A stretch of DNA of 64,000 bases from Mesorhizobium sp. WSM2240 (GTDB lineage: Bacteria > Pseudomonadota > Alphaproteobacteria > Rhizobiales > Rhizobiaceae): positions 3,720,001 to 3,784,000 of the forward strand of contig NZ_CP159253.1 in NCBI RefSeq assembly GCF_040438645.1, read 5' to 3'. The position numbers and the translations under genes were made by a program. Positions 36,040 to 44,461 of the stretch are shown here, in pieces; the first letter of the stretch is position 1, and each line of letters begins with the position of its first letter. Under the pieces are notes generated by a model that saw nothing but the letters and a program-made list of their open reading frames with translations, had not been told where the DNA came from and did no database searches.

Positions 36040-36900
36040 CATAGCAAAGCCTAGTTTGCCTGGGAGCGGATGACACTGCTCTGGGAAACAACGGCAAGCA
36101 CCGACACTGGATCAGGTGAAACAACATCAGCGGCAGCACGATGAGCGCGATTTGAGCTGCGTCGAACAAGATGCCGGCCATCGGCAACCCCGTCGCAAGG
36201 CACTTGGTCGAACCGCAAAAAAGAAGCGCCAGACGATCGCCCCTCGGGATGCTCGCAAATCGGCTCACGATGAAGACGACTGCCATCACGGCACCGAGCA
36301 GCAGAACGCAAAGAACGACCAGAAAGGTTATGTCGAACCAGGAAAGACGATGCCAGATCCCAGCGACAACGCCTGCGGAGAAGGCCGAATAGACAATCAG
36401 CAGGATCGATCCGCGATCGACAATCACGGTCGCCTGCTTGTTCCGATTCACAAAGGCCACCAACAGCGGCCGCATCAATTGCCCCAACAAGAATGGAAAA
36501 AGAATCTGCTGCGCGATCTTCCAGACGGCGCCGAACGGGTCGCCCTCGTTCGTGCTGGGATGGAGCACTATTGCGAGCAGAATCGGGCAAAGCACCACGC
36601 CTATCAAATTCGATAGCGAAGCGCGCACAAGGCGCCGGCAACATTGCCGCCGGCAACCGAGATAGATGAGGCGGACGCTCGCTGCGCTGCTCGGCGCGCC
36701 GTTCTTTATAGGGCTCATGCGGGCGCCTCGACGTTGACCACGAGCCTTCCAGAAAGAAAGCGAGCCCGCCGATGAGGGCACGGCGATGACAAGATGAGCA
36801 CGATATGTCCAGATATAGGCGCGAGATCTTTGGCCGGACAGATTTCGAAGCGGAAGGCGTAAGGCCTCCGCCAAGTCGCGCTAGCAATGTCCGCTTTTGG
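36040..36900 (-). pseudogene. Decayed bile-acid:sodium-symporter-like (YfeH/SBF-like) gene
   Basis: A minus-strand frame from about 36640 to 36110 encodes the middle and C-terminal part of an SBF-like transporter: LSNLIGVVLCPILLAIVLH, ILFPFLLGQLMRPLLVAFV, LLFCGSTKCLATGLPMAGILF and IALIVLPLMLFHLIQ. The expected first membrane segments are not contiguous in any frame. The last residues continue only after a frame change (SVLAVVSQSSVIRSQAN). I therefore call it a pseudogene with several frameshifts. It sits in IS-rich DNA. Confidence 0.7.
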
Positions 36901-37481
36901 CAAATGAAAAGAGCGGTTGGCATGGCCGACATGAGGGCGCTTTGCCGTCCGTCAGGACCGGGGCCGGAAGCTGTCGGTCCGTTTTCGAAACACAATTGAC
37001 CGAAGCGGATATTCCGCTGAGGATCCAGCCGTAACGGGGATCACTGCTCCTTCCCGGAACAAAGCGCTTTAACGCGGCGTCGCCCTTCGGAAGCAGGCTT
37101 ACCTCGACGGTTTCTGGAATGGTTCAATCTCCTGCTGCTCGACCGATGGGTGTTGCGCGGCGGAATCCGGATTCCTAGCGCCGGCATCCCGCCCACCTGC
37201 GGATTGAGAGCCAGCCCGAGGATAGTATCTCCGCGCCGGCCAGCAGCGCCGCCAGCGCATAGCCGCCGGCGAACGCCGCGCGCCGATGCGGCGCCGGAAG
37301 GCTAAACCAGGGCAAGGTAGCCTCTCATCCACGCGATCGTGGTGAAGTAGCAGGCCGGGCGGCAGGAGCACCAAAGCCGCTTAGATAAGTCGCCCTGTAT
37401 GCCGCCAAAAGCCTCATGGACAGCAAGATTAGCGGAGCGAGCCCGACGACATATCTGACCATGGACGCCAGGTTTGTCAGT
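36901..37481. other. Gap with degraded coding fragments
   Basis: No intact gene is seen in these 581 bases. On the minus strand around 37360-37480 a hydrophobic stretch (SMVRYVVGLAPLILLSMRLL) suggests a broken membrane-protein gene, with more hydrophobic residues in another frame around 37220-37320. I cannot name the family. Confidence 0.3.
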
Positions 37482-38274
37482 ATGGTCTTTCGACTCCAGG
37501 CACTGCAACGCTGGAGTTCGGCGTCTTCGCTGCGGGATGTGAAGGCACGGATGCGGCCGCTGTTCACGCAAGAACGGGTGGCGGTTTCGGCGGAACGGTT
37601 TGTGGACAGTCTGCTGAGTGATGAGCCGTGCAAGACAGGCTGGATGCGGGCCGACGCCGCCGGAGATCCTGGTCCGTGACATCAGCAGGCCATCCTGGGC
37701 CACGGCCGGTGGGATGCCGATGCGCTACGCAACATCGTGCACGACTATGCGCTCGAGACACTGGCCGATCCCGACGCCGGCGATTATGACGATGCGTTCG
37801 CCGGCGTGTGGACACGCGGCCTCCTGATCCGTCGCAACATCACTGACGGCGATCTCGCCTGCTTCTCGACATGGTGCCCGAAGGACACCCACATCGAAAC
37901 GCTGGTGAGGGTGGAACGCCGCTGGGCGATCGAGGACAGCTTCGAGACCGCCAAGAACGAACTTGGTTTCGACCACAACGAGACCCGTTCCTGGCACGGC
38001 TGGCACCGTCACGTCTCGCTGGTCATGCTCGTCTTCGCCATGATGGCTGCGATCCGGCATCGCGCCAACGCCGCGCCGCCCCCAAAACAATGCGCCGGAC
38101 AAGCCCCAGAACCCGCCCCTGATCCGCTGGTCGACCCAGGGAATCCGCCGTGTCGCAACACGCCTCTCCCGACGGCGCATCCACCCCGCACACGTCATTG
38201 CATGGTCGCTGTGGCGGCGAGCGCATCAGGCCGAAGCACGACGGGCATACCTCAAATCAAACGCGCAACTGTAA
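37482..38274 (+). mobile_element. IS701-family transposase remnant with internal deletion
   Basis: The plus strand holds the start of an IS701/DDE_5 transposase (MRPLFTQERVAVSAERFVDS, KTGWMRADAAGDPGP, then a stop in place of the usual Trp). It continues with HGRWDADALRNIVHDYALET and then jumps directly to the C-terminal catalytic block (GDYDDAFAGVWTRGLLIRRN, VERRWAIEDSFETAKNELGF). The central part with the first catalytic Asp residues is deleted. After a further frameshift near 38090 the usual tail follows (HPAHVIAWSLWRRAHQAEAR) with a TAA at 38272-38274. It is inactive. Confidence 0.85.
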
Positions 38275-38371
38275 TACTAGGAGCACCATTGCACAACAGC
38301 GAGGCTCGCCCTGTTGATTTGCGGAGCGACCGCAATCAACAGCCGAAAATCTAGCCGAGACTACGTATTAA

Positions 38372-38620
38372 CTAATGCGGGACGTATTGGCTCGTCAATC
38401 GACTTGGCAAATCATCTTTTTTGTAGATCGAGCCGGTGCGGTTAAGCGACCGAAGCATGTCGAGCGCCTTTCGGTCATCCAGCGTATTGCCCCAGGTTCG
38501 CTCAATACATAACAACGTGAAGTCTCGCGGCCCGAATTTTGTCCTGGCAATAGCTATCTGACCGCGAATTTCGCTCTTGATGGCGTCGTCGAGCGGAACG
38601 ATCTCGGCGCCGCGCTTCAT
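38372..38620 (-). CDS. Small conserved-looking protein of unknown function
   Basis: This 82-residue cytoplasmic protein is rich in charged residues (DDAIKSEIRGQIAIARTKFG, DRKALDMLRSLNRTG). It starts in an ATGA overlap with the DUF3606 gene, which strongly supports that it is translated as the third gene of the DUF892-DUF3606 operon. No family recognised. A stress-related role follows only from the operon. Confidence 0.55.
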   Translation of the reverse strand: MKRGAEIVPLDDAIKSEIRGQIAIARTKFGPRDFTLLCIERTWGNTLDDRKALDMLRSLNRTGSIYKKDDLPSRLTSQYVPH

Positions 38621-38802
38621 TTCTTGAGCTTTCTTGCCTCGCGCTCCAGCATGCCGGGATCGTTGCCGTGGCGCTCGATCAGACGTTTTGCCTGAGCCGG
38701 CGAGATATCGAATTTGTCGGCGAGGTCCCGGACTTCATAGTCTTGGTTGGCCGCCACGCGTCTCCGGTCCTGTCCGCCAATTTTGGTCTTGTCGCCTGCC
38801 AT
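38617..38802 (-). CDS. DUF3606 family protein
   Basis: The 61-residue basic protein matches the DUF3606 family: a start MAGDKTKIGGQDRRRVA, the core YEVRDLADKFDISPAQAKRL, and a C-terminal GNDPGMLEREARKLK. The core looks like a small helix-turn-helix. The function is unknown, but the family commonly accompanies stress genes in rhizobia. The ATG at 38802 is chosen over an upstream start because it gives the family N terminus. It lies 14 bases after the DUF892 gene. Confidence 0.8.
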   Translation of the reverse strand: MAGDKTKIGGQDRRRVAANQDYEVRDLADKFDISPAQAKRLIERHGNDPGMLEREARKLKK

Positions 38803-38816
38803 GGTGCTCTCCTGCG

Positions 38817-39326
38817 CTACCTCTTCGCCTCGTCGCGATCGGCTTCCGCCCGGGCCAGGAACATTGCAGTTGTCGGGTCCAGGTTTTGGCGCAGCCATTC
38901 CGCCATCGCCTCTTCCTCTCGCAAATTTTGCTCGCAGACCCTCACCACCTCGGTTTCCCCGGCGGCATTGGCTGCCGCGATAAGGATGGTGTAGGAGGCG
39001 ATTTCCATGTGCTCGAAGGTGTAGCTCGCCAGCGATCCCTTCATGACCTCATCGCCCGCGAACACGCCGCTGACTGATTGTGCCGTAGCCATCAGCTTGC
39101 CGCTGGCAGCTTTCAACGTCGAGGTGCCTTCGCCGATCCTGTCCAGGCATTCTTTCAGCCTGGAAGCCTGCTCCTTCGTTTCGTCGAGATGGAGCTGGAT
39201 GCGTTGACGCAGCTCAGGGTAATTCTCAAGCCGGCTTAACTGGCCCGACAACATGGTTTCGGCCTGCTCCTCCATGGCATGAGCATCCCGCAGCCATTGG
39301 ATCAGCCATTCACGCGCTTCTGACAT
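38817..39326 (-). CDS. DUF892 ferritin-like protein (YciE/YciF type)
   Basis: The 169-residue all-helical protein is of the DUF892 family: WLIQWLRDAHAMEEQAETML at the start, RIQLHLDETKEQASRLKECL, GSLASYTFEHMEIASYTILI and EQNLREEEAMAEWLRQNL. The repeated E-x-x-H positions are the ferritin-like di-iron ligand pattern. Family members are induced by osmotic and general stress. A GGAAC-N16-GGTT element lies at 39356-39380, 30 bases upstream, consistent with control by an EcfG-type sigma factor. Confidence 0.85.
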   Translation of the reverse strand: MSEAREWLIQWLRDAHAMEEQAETMLSGQLSRLENYPELRQRIQLHLDETKEQASRLKECLDRIGEGTSTLKAASGKLMATAQSVSGVFAGDEVMKGSLASYTFEHMEIASYTILIAAANAAGETEVVRVCEQNLREEEAMAEWLRQNLDPTTAMFLARAEADRDEAKR

Positions 39327-39355
39327 TCAACTCTCCCATTACATTGGTGGCCAGA

Positions 39356-39380
39356 AACCTGGCGGCGGGGTGAATGTTCC
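39356..39380 (-). promoter_or_regulatory. EcfG/RpoE2-type promoter for the DUF892 operon
   Basis: On the minus strand GGAAC (39380-39376) is followed after 16 bases by GGTT (39359-39356), matching the alphaproteobacterial general-stress promoter pattern (GGAAC, 18-19 bases, TT). It ends 30 bases before the start codon of the DUF892 gene. Confidence 0.7.
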
Positions 39381-39479
39381 GAAAAAAATTGGTGGCTTGA
39401 TATTGATTCCAACTCGCGGTCCTGGAGCCTGCAGCGGGCAGACCTATTCGCAAGGCCGGCTTTCGGGCGGCGGGGCAAA

Positions 39480-39885
39480 ATTGGTACAACGAGAATGGTC
39501 TGCGCAGCCTACAGGCACGTCACGTGGGCTGTGGTTCTGACATGTCGCATTGAGCACCTTTGGCGACCGCCGCCTTGATGCTCTCATGGGCGTCGGAGAT
39601 GACGAGCTTGCGCAGGAATTCCGTCCAGATCGGCTCACCGTGAGCGCCTTCTCGGCCATGCGCCGCGGCTCCAGTAACGAAGAAAAGTAGGAACCCTTCC
39701 TCAGCTTCGGGATGCGCAGTTCGACCGTGCCGGCGCGTATCGCCCAGTTCCCTTCTCGATAACTGTTGCGCTGGGGCCGTCCGTAGCAGGTTCTTCTCGC
39801 TATAGGCGGCGCCGGTGCGCCAACCACCTCCATCTCCATCGGGGGTTGACGTGTCGGCATTCGTGGTCGAGGCAATCGCGGCAAT
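39480..39885 (-). mobile_element. IS256-family transposase remnant with internal deletion
   Basis: The minus strand encodes the IS256 block RNSYREGNWAIRAGTVELRIP with KLRKGSYFSSLLEPRRMAEK. It then jumps, with a frame change, to the region after the catalytic core (equivalent to ISDAHEGIKAAVAKVLNATC). The DDE core between these blocks is missing. It is inactive and marks DNA turnover left of the ArsR-like gene. Confidence 0.78.
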
Positions 39886-40210
39886 CAGGAAGATCGCTGC
39901 GGGCGCGCATCTTGCTCGGCTTGCAGCACCTCATGGCCACAGCTGGAGGTCCGTGATGAAGAGAGCCGCTTAGTCCTCGATTTCCCGTTCATAACGGCCC
40001 TCTGGTGACATTGGCTGATATGCCGGTCGGCTGTTGTTCATTGGCCGAGATCACGATCCGGGGGCTTAAATTTCAGTATGGAAAGAGCGAGCCGAGCCCT
40101 AACAGGCAGAGCCGAGTTCATTGGCGAGATCTGGTTCTGAGCCAGCGCGGCCGCTTGAACAATATGCATCCCAAAACATTGATAGGTGGGACTACATATT
40201 TGGATCCGCC
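39886..40210. other. Gap upstream of ArsR-like gene
   Basis: These 325 bases hold no recognisable gene. They include the end of the IS256 remnant neighbourhood and presumably the promoter of the regulator starting at 40211. Confidence 0.35.
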
Positions 40211-41188
40211 ATGGACCTTCCGCTCAAGAACAACCGCAACTTCCTGACGATCAACGCCACGGATGGACTGGAGGTTCTGAAGGGGCTTTCGTCCCCTGTA
40301 CGCATAAATATTCTCAAGCTTCTCCATTCGCGCGGACCGCTCAACGTCAACGAGATCAGCGACGCGCTGTCACTACCGCAGTCGACGGTCGCGACGAACG
40401 TCCAGGTGCTGGAAAGCTGCGACCTCATCCGCACGGAAACGGTGAAGGCGACCAAGGGCCAGCAAAAGATCTGCGCGGCGCGCTTCGACGAGATCGTGCT
40501 GCGCTTCGACGACTACGACCTCAAGACCCGGTCGAATGTGATCGAGCTCTCGATGCCGCTCGGCCTCTACACCAATTGCAGCGTGTCGCCGCCCTGCGGC
40601 CTGTGCTCGAGCGAGGCCGTTATCGGTCTCCTCGACGTGCCCGACTTCTTTCTCGACCCGGACCGGATGAAGGCGGGGCTGATCTGGTTCGAACGCGGCC
40701 ATGTCGAATACAAGTTTCCGAACAACGCAAAAATCCTGCAGGCCGAGATCGAGGCGCTCGAGTTCAGCATGGAACTGTCGTCGGACGTGCCCGGCACGAA
40801 CGCCAACTGGCCTTCCAACGTCAGCGTCTGGGTGAACGACGTTCTGGTCGGCACCTGGACCTCGCCTGGCGATTTCGGCGACAAGCGCGGCATCTACACG
40901 CCGCGCTGGTGGAAGCTCGAAGGCTCGCAATATGGTCACCTGAAGACCTGGAAGATCACGGCCGATGGGAGCTATCTCGACGGCGAGACAACCTCGGATG
41001 TGACGCTCGACCAGCTTCACCTCGCCGAGCACCACTCGATACGCTTGCGGGTCGGCATCGACGAGCACGCCGAGCATCCGGGGGGCGTGAACATCTTCGG
41101 CAAGGGTTTCGGCAATCACGATCAGGATATCATCCTGCGCCTGCATATTCGGCGGGACTCCGAACGCGCCAACGCCCCCGCGAGTTGA
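40211..41188 (+). CDS. ArsR-like transcriptional regulator with large C-terminal domain
   Basis: This 325-residue protein begins with a winged helix of the ArsR type at residues 15-90 (LEVLKGLSSPVRINILKLLH, LNVNEISDALSLPQSTVATN, VQVLESCDLIR). A C-terminal domain of about 220 residues follows, rich in aromatic residues and beta strands (YTNCSVSPPCGLCSSEAVIG, WPSNVSVWVNDVLVGTW, YTPRWWKLEGSQYG), with a cluster of three cysteines near residues 121-131. The domain may bind a ligand such as a sugar, which is inference from its beta-rich, Trp-rich look. The ATG at 40211 is chosen because the winged helix starts soon after. No target operon is adjacent. Confidence 0.72.
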   Translation: MDLPLKNNRNFLTINATDGLEVLKGLSSPVRINILKLLHSRGPLNVNEISDALSLPQSTVATNVQVLESCDLIRTETVKATKGQQKICAARFDEIVLRFDDYDLKTRSNVIELSMPLGLYTNCSVSPPCGLCSSEAVIGLLDVPDFFLDPDRMKAGLIWFERGHVEYKFPNNAKILQAEIEALEFSMELSSDVPGTNANWPSNVSVWVNDVLVGTWTSPGDFGDKRGIYTPRWWKLEGSQYGHLKTWKITADGSYLDGETTSDVTLDQLHLAEHHSIRLRVGIDEHAEHPGGVNIFGKGFGNHDQDIILRLHIRRDSERANAPAS

Positions 41189-41384
41189 CCGAACGGCACA
41201 CAGACCTGTCCGCTGGCCATCCACCGCCACCTCAAAATCGGCACGATGATGGGGATATTGCGACCCTGTGACAATCAGTCTCCTGCCAAGCTACGAATTC
41301 TGACGGCTGCATGCCGACTGTCGCACGTCCGGGATCGATTCGCATCGTAGCGAGTTTCAGCCGATCCAGCGGGAGTATTGGGTT

Positions 41385-41570
41385 ATGGCTGAGAACAAAC
41401 CAACGGCGAAAGACGACTTGAGGTTAGCGTCGTCCAGTGAAGAGTCATATGAAGTCACGGCGTTCGCCAAGAAATACGGTTTGCTGGAAAGTGAGGCGGC
41501 ACTGATAATTAAGAGAAAGGGCTCATCCAAAAAGAAGCTCGATGCGTACATGGCATCTCGAAAGACATAG
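41385..41570 (+). CDS. Small DUF3606-like protein
   Basis: The 61-residue protein has the DUF3606-type core YEVTAFAKKYGLLESEAALI, followed by a basic helix. It resembles the product at 38617-38802 in the spacing of its Y-E-V and helix-turn-helix-like positions. The start follows a purine-rich GGGAG. It is a solitary gene. I see no GGAAC-type promoter upstream. Confidence 0.6.
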   Translation: MAENKPTAKDDLRLASSSEESYEVTAFAKKYGLLESEAALIIKRKGSSKKKLDAYMASRKT

Positions 41571-42128
41571 CTGAGCCCGCGCATCAGTTGTGCGATGCAA
41601 ACCCAAGTTTCCCGGTACCAAGTCGCCCACCAAACGCAGTGATGCGAACTACATCACTGCCGAAACCAGCGGCAGCCGCTGTCCGCCGCAACAAATCAAT
41701 ACAGCACCAGCGAAAGCACGCGGCCATGGCCTTTCGCAGAGTTTCCGCGAAGCTGGCGAAAAGCGGCGGCGCCGCGCGGATCAAGCCCGGGCCGATAAAT
41801 CGCGTTGGAACTTGTCGGCGCACAGGCCGCCATCCGGCAAAGCCGAAATCGGCAATCGTGCCCATCGACAAACCCAAAAACTCGCCCGTGGGCGCCGGTA
41901 ATTCACCGCGGGACAATTATCCAGCCGGCGCAGGTCTGCTCTACAATGAGGACGTGGCAGCGGTTTAGCATACAGCCTCTCTAGAACAAAATATTTTACT
42001 GGAACAAAGCTAACCCCAGCAAGTTTTTCAGCCCTTAACGTCTCCGGACCCCATTGGACTAGAGCCACGGATACGGCCTGGAATGACTTGAGTTCGTACC
42101 ACCTACATGCCTCCTCGGCATCCAAAAC
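41571..42128. other. Gap before the glycan cluster
   Basis: No convincing gene lies in these 558 bases. Short open frames on both strands have no recognisable protein pattern. The last 130 bases are A/T-richer and contain a candidate stress promoter at 42001-42025. Confidence 0.4.
42001..42025 (+). promoter_or_regulatory. Candidate EcfG/RpoE2-type promoter for the glycan cluster
   Basis: GGAAC at 42001-42005 is followed after 16 bases by AGTT at 42022-42025, a match to the looser GGAAC-N18-TT pattern. It lies 103 bases before the glycosyltransferase start. It is weaker than the GGTT-type sites elsewhere in the window. Confidence 0.4.
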
Positions 42129-43316
42129 ATGGACATCCACATGCACGACCGTCTTGCTTCAAAAATATTCACAAGTTCAGGGCCTGACGCAGTTCTAATA
42201 TGTTTTTCGCACCTTAGATGGGATTTTGTGTTCCAGAGACCTCAACACCTTCTTACAAGAGCTTCCGATACCCACAATGTACTCTATTTCGAGGAACCTA
42301 TATTCGATGAAGTTGGACTTCCCGCCATGTATATTAGTGCGCCGACCCCGCGCATTCGTGTTGTGACGCCCGTACTGCCGAATGGGACGGCAAGTGCGGC
42401 AGCGGTTTCGATGCAGAAGAGCTTGGTCGATGAACTGCTTGCGGCCTTTCCGTCCTATAAGCGTCTGGTTGCCTGGTACTATACACCGATAGCGCTGCCC
42501 TTCAGCGCGCACCTTCAGGCTGACATCCGCGTCTATGATTGCATGGATGAGTTATCGAGCTTCAAGGATGCACCGGCGGAGCTTGCGAGGCGGGAGACGG
42601 CGCTGTTTGCGACAGCCGACCTGGTGTTTGCCGGCGGACAGAGCCTCTATGCGGCAAAGCGCGGTCTTCACCCTCGCGTCTATGCATTTCCCAGCAGCAT
42701 CGATGCTTCCCACTTCAACAAAGCGCGCGACAGCTTTGACGAACCAGCGGATCAGGCCGGAATAGGCTATCCGCGCATCGGCTTTTTCGGCGTCATCGAT
42801 GAACGCATGGATCTCGACCTGGTTGCGGCAACCGCGAGCCAGATGCCTGAGTACCAATTCGTCATGCTGGGGCCGGTGGTCAAGATCGACCCCGCATCGC
42901 TACCACAAGCCCCGAATCTTCATTGGTTGGGCAGCAAATCCTACGACGAACTCCCCGCATATCTCGCCCATTGGACCGCTGGCTGGATGCCTTTCGCTCT
43001 GAACGAATCGACGCGCTACATCAGTCCGACCAAGACGCCGGAATTCCTGGCCGCCGGATTGCCCGTCGTGTCGACGGCGATCGCCGACGTGGTTCGGCCT
43101 TATGGTGCGATGGGTCTCGTCCAGATCGCCGGGCTCCGGGACATGGCGGCGAAACTGGCCGCTGCCACCAAGTCAGCCGGAGATCATGAATGGCTGAAAA
43201 ACGTGGACGCCTACATTGCGGGGATATCGTGGGACCGGACTTGGGAAGCCATGGCCGCGCATCTCGATCGCATCCATTCCCTGAACGGCGCCGCTCTCAT
43301 GCGCAAGGGGGCCTGA
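42129..43316 (+). CDS. Glycosyltransferase (GT-B type)
   Basis: This 395-residue cytoplasmic/membrane-associated glycosyltransferase has an N-terminal DAVLICFSHLRWDFVFQRPQH, typical of a GT-B family often found next to glf. The middle has a YDCMDELSSF segment, and the C-terminal nucleotide-sugar domain includes PRIGFFGVIDERMDLDLVAA and ISPTKTPEFLAAGLPVVST. With the following UDP-galactopyranose mutase it probably transfers galactofuranose or a related sugar to a surface glycan. The acceptor is unknown. Confidence 0.85.
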   Translation: MDIHMHDRLASKIFTSSGPDAVLICFSHLRWDFVFQRPQHLLTRASDTHNVLYFEEPIFDEVGLPAMYISAPTPRIRVVTPVLPNGTASAAAVSMQKSLVDELLAAFPSYKRLVAWYYTPIALPFSAHLQADIRVYDCMDELSSFKDAPAELARRETALFATADLVFAGGQSLYAAKRGLHPRVYAFPSSIDASHFNKARDSFDEPADQAGIGYPRIGFFGVIDERMDLDLVAATASQMPEYQFVMLGPVVKIDPASLPQAPNLHWLGSKSYDELPAYLAHWTAGWMPFALNESTRYISPTKTPEFLAAGLPVVSTAIADVVRPYGAMGLVQIAGLRDMAAKLAAATKSAGDHEWLKNVDAYIAGISWDRTWEAMAAHLDRIHSLNGAALMRKGA

Positions 43317-43318
43317 CC

Positions 43319-44461
43319 GTGTTCGACTGGCTGATTGTTGGAGCCGGCTTCGCGGGCAGCGTGCTGGCGGAGCGCATTGCGTCCCAGCGGGGCGAAACCG
43401 TGCTGATCATCGACCGGCGCAGCCATATCGGCGGTAACGCTTATGACTGCTATGACGACGCCGGCATCCTGGTCCATCGCTACGGCCCGCACATCTTTCA
43501 CACCAATGCGCAGTCGATCGTCGATTACCTGTCGCGTTTCACCGAGTGGCGGCCCTACGAGCACCGCGTGCTTGCAGCCGTCGATGGCAAGTTGCTGCCA
43601 ATCCCGATCAATCTCGATACCGTGAACCGGCTCTACAATCTCGAACTCACCTCGGAGCAGTTGGAGGACTTCTTCGCTTCGCGGCGCGAGATCGTCGAAG
43701 AAGTCCGGACCTCCGAGGATGTGGTGGTGAGCACCATTGGCAGGGAGCTCTATGAAAAGTTCTTTCGCGGCTACACCAGGAAGCAGTGGGGCGTCGATCC
43801 CTCGGAACTCAGCAAATCGGTGACCGCACGGGTACCCACGCGCACCAATCGCGACGACCGCTATTTCGGCGACAGCTTCCAGTGCATGCCGGCGCATGGC
43901 TATACCCGCATGTTCGAGCGCATGCTGGATCACCCGAAGATAACGATCATGCTGCAGACGGATTATCGCGAAATCCGCGACCAAATCCCGTTTAAGCGCC
44001 TTATCTTCACCGGTCCTGTCGACGAGTTCTTCGACTGGAAACTTGGAAGGCTGCCCTATCGCTCGCTGCGTTTCGAGCACGTAACCGTGGATCAGGAGCA
44101 GTTTCAGCCGGTCGCGGTGGTCAACTATCCGCAGGCGGAGAATTACACCCGCATCACCGAGTACAAGCACCTGACGGGGCAGCAGCACCCCCGGACCAGC
44201 CTGACCTATGAGCACCCGACTGCGATCGGCGATCCGTATTATCCGGTGCCCCGGGCCGAGAACGAGGCGCTTTACAAGCAGTATAGGATGTTGGCGCAGC
44301 AGAGGCCGGACGTTTGGTTTGTCGGCCGGCTGGCGACCTATCGCTACTACAACATGGACCAGGTTGTGGGGCAGGCCCTGGCGACGTTCGCCAGGATCCA
44401 GAAGGAGGACTCGGAGCCGGCCACGCCGGCGGCCGGTTACATGGCCGCGGCCGTGCAATGA
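43319..44461 (+). CDS. glf: UDP-galactopyranose mutase
   Basis: This 380-residue flavoenzyme interconverts UDP-galactopyranose and UDP-galactofuranose. It shows the FAD-binding start DWLIVGAGFAGSVLAERIA, then HIGGNAYD and GPHIFHTNAQSIVDYLSRF, and later YTRKQWGVDPSEL, NYPQAENYTRITEYKHL and NMDQVVGQAL, all family hallmarks. The GTG at 43319 follows the glycosyltransferase stop by two bases and has AAGGGGG upstream, so I prefer it to the long in-frame extension. It overlaps the next gene by ATGA. Confidence 0.93.
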   Translation: MFDWLIVGAGFAGSVLAERIASQRGETVLIIDRRSHIGGNAYDCYDDAGILVHRYGPHIFHTNAQSIVDYLSRFTEWRPYEHRVLAAVDGKLLPIPINLDTVNRLYNLELTSEQLEDFFASRREIVEEVRTSEDVVVSTIGRELYEKFFRGYTRKQWGVDPSELSKSVTARVPTRTNRDDRYFGDSFQCMPAHGYTRMFERMLDHPKITIMLQTDYREIRDQIPFKRLIFTGPVDEFFDWKLGRLPYRSLRFEHVTVDQEQFQPVAVVNYPQAENYTRITEYKHLTGQQHPRTSLTYEHPTAIGDPYYPVPRAENEALYKQYRMLAQQRPDVWFVGRLATYRYYNMDQVVGQALATFARIQKEDSEPATPAAGYMAAAVQ

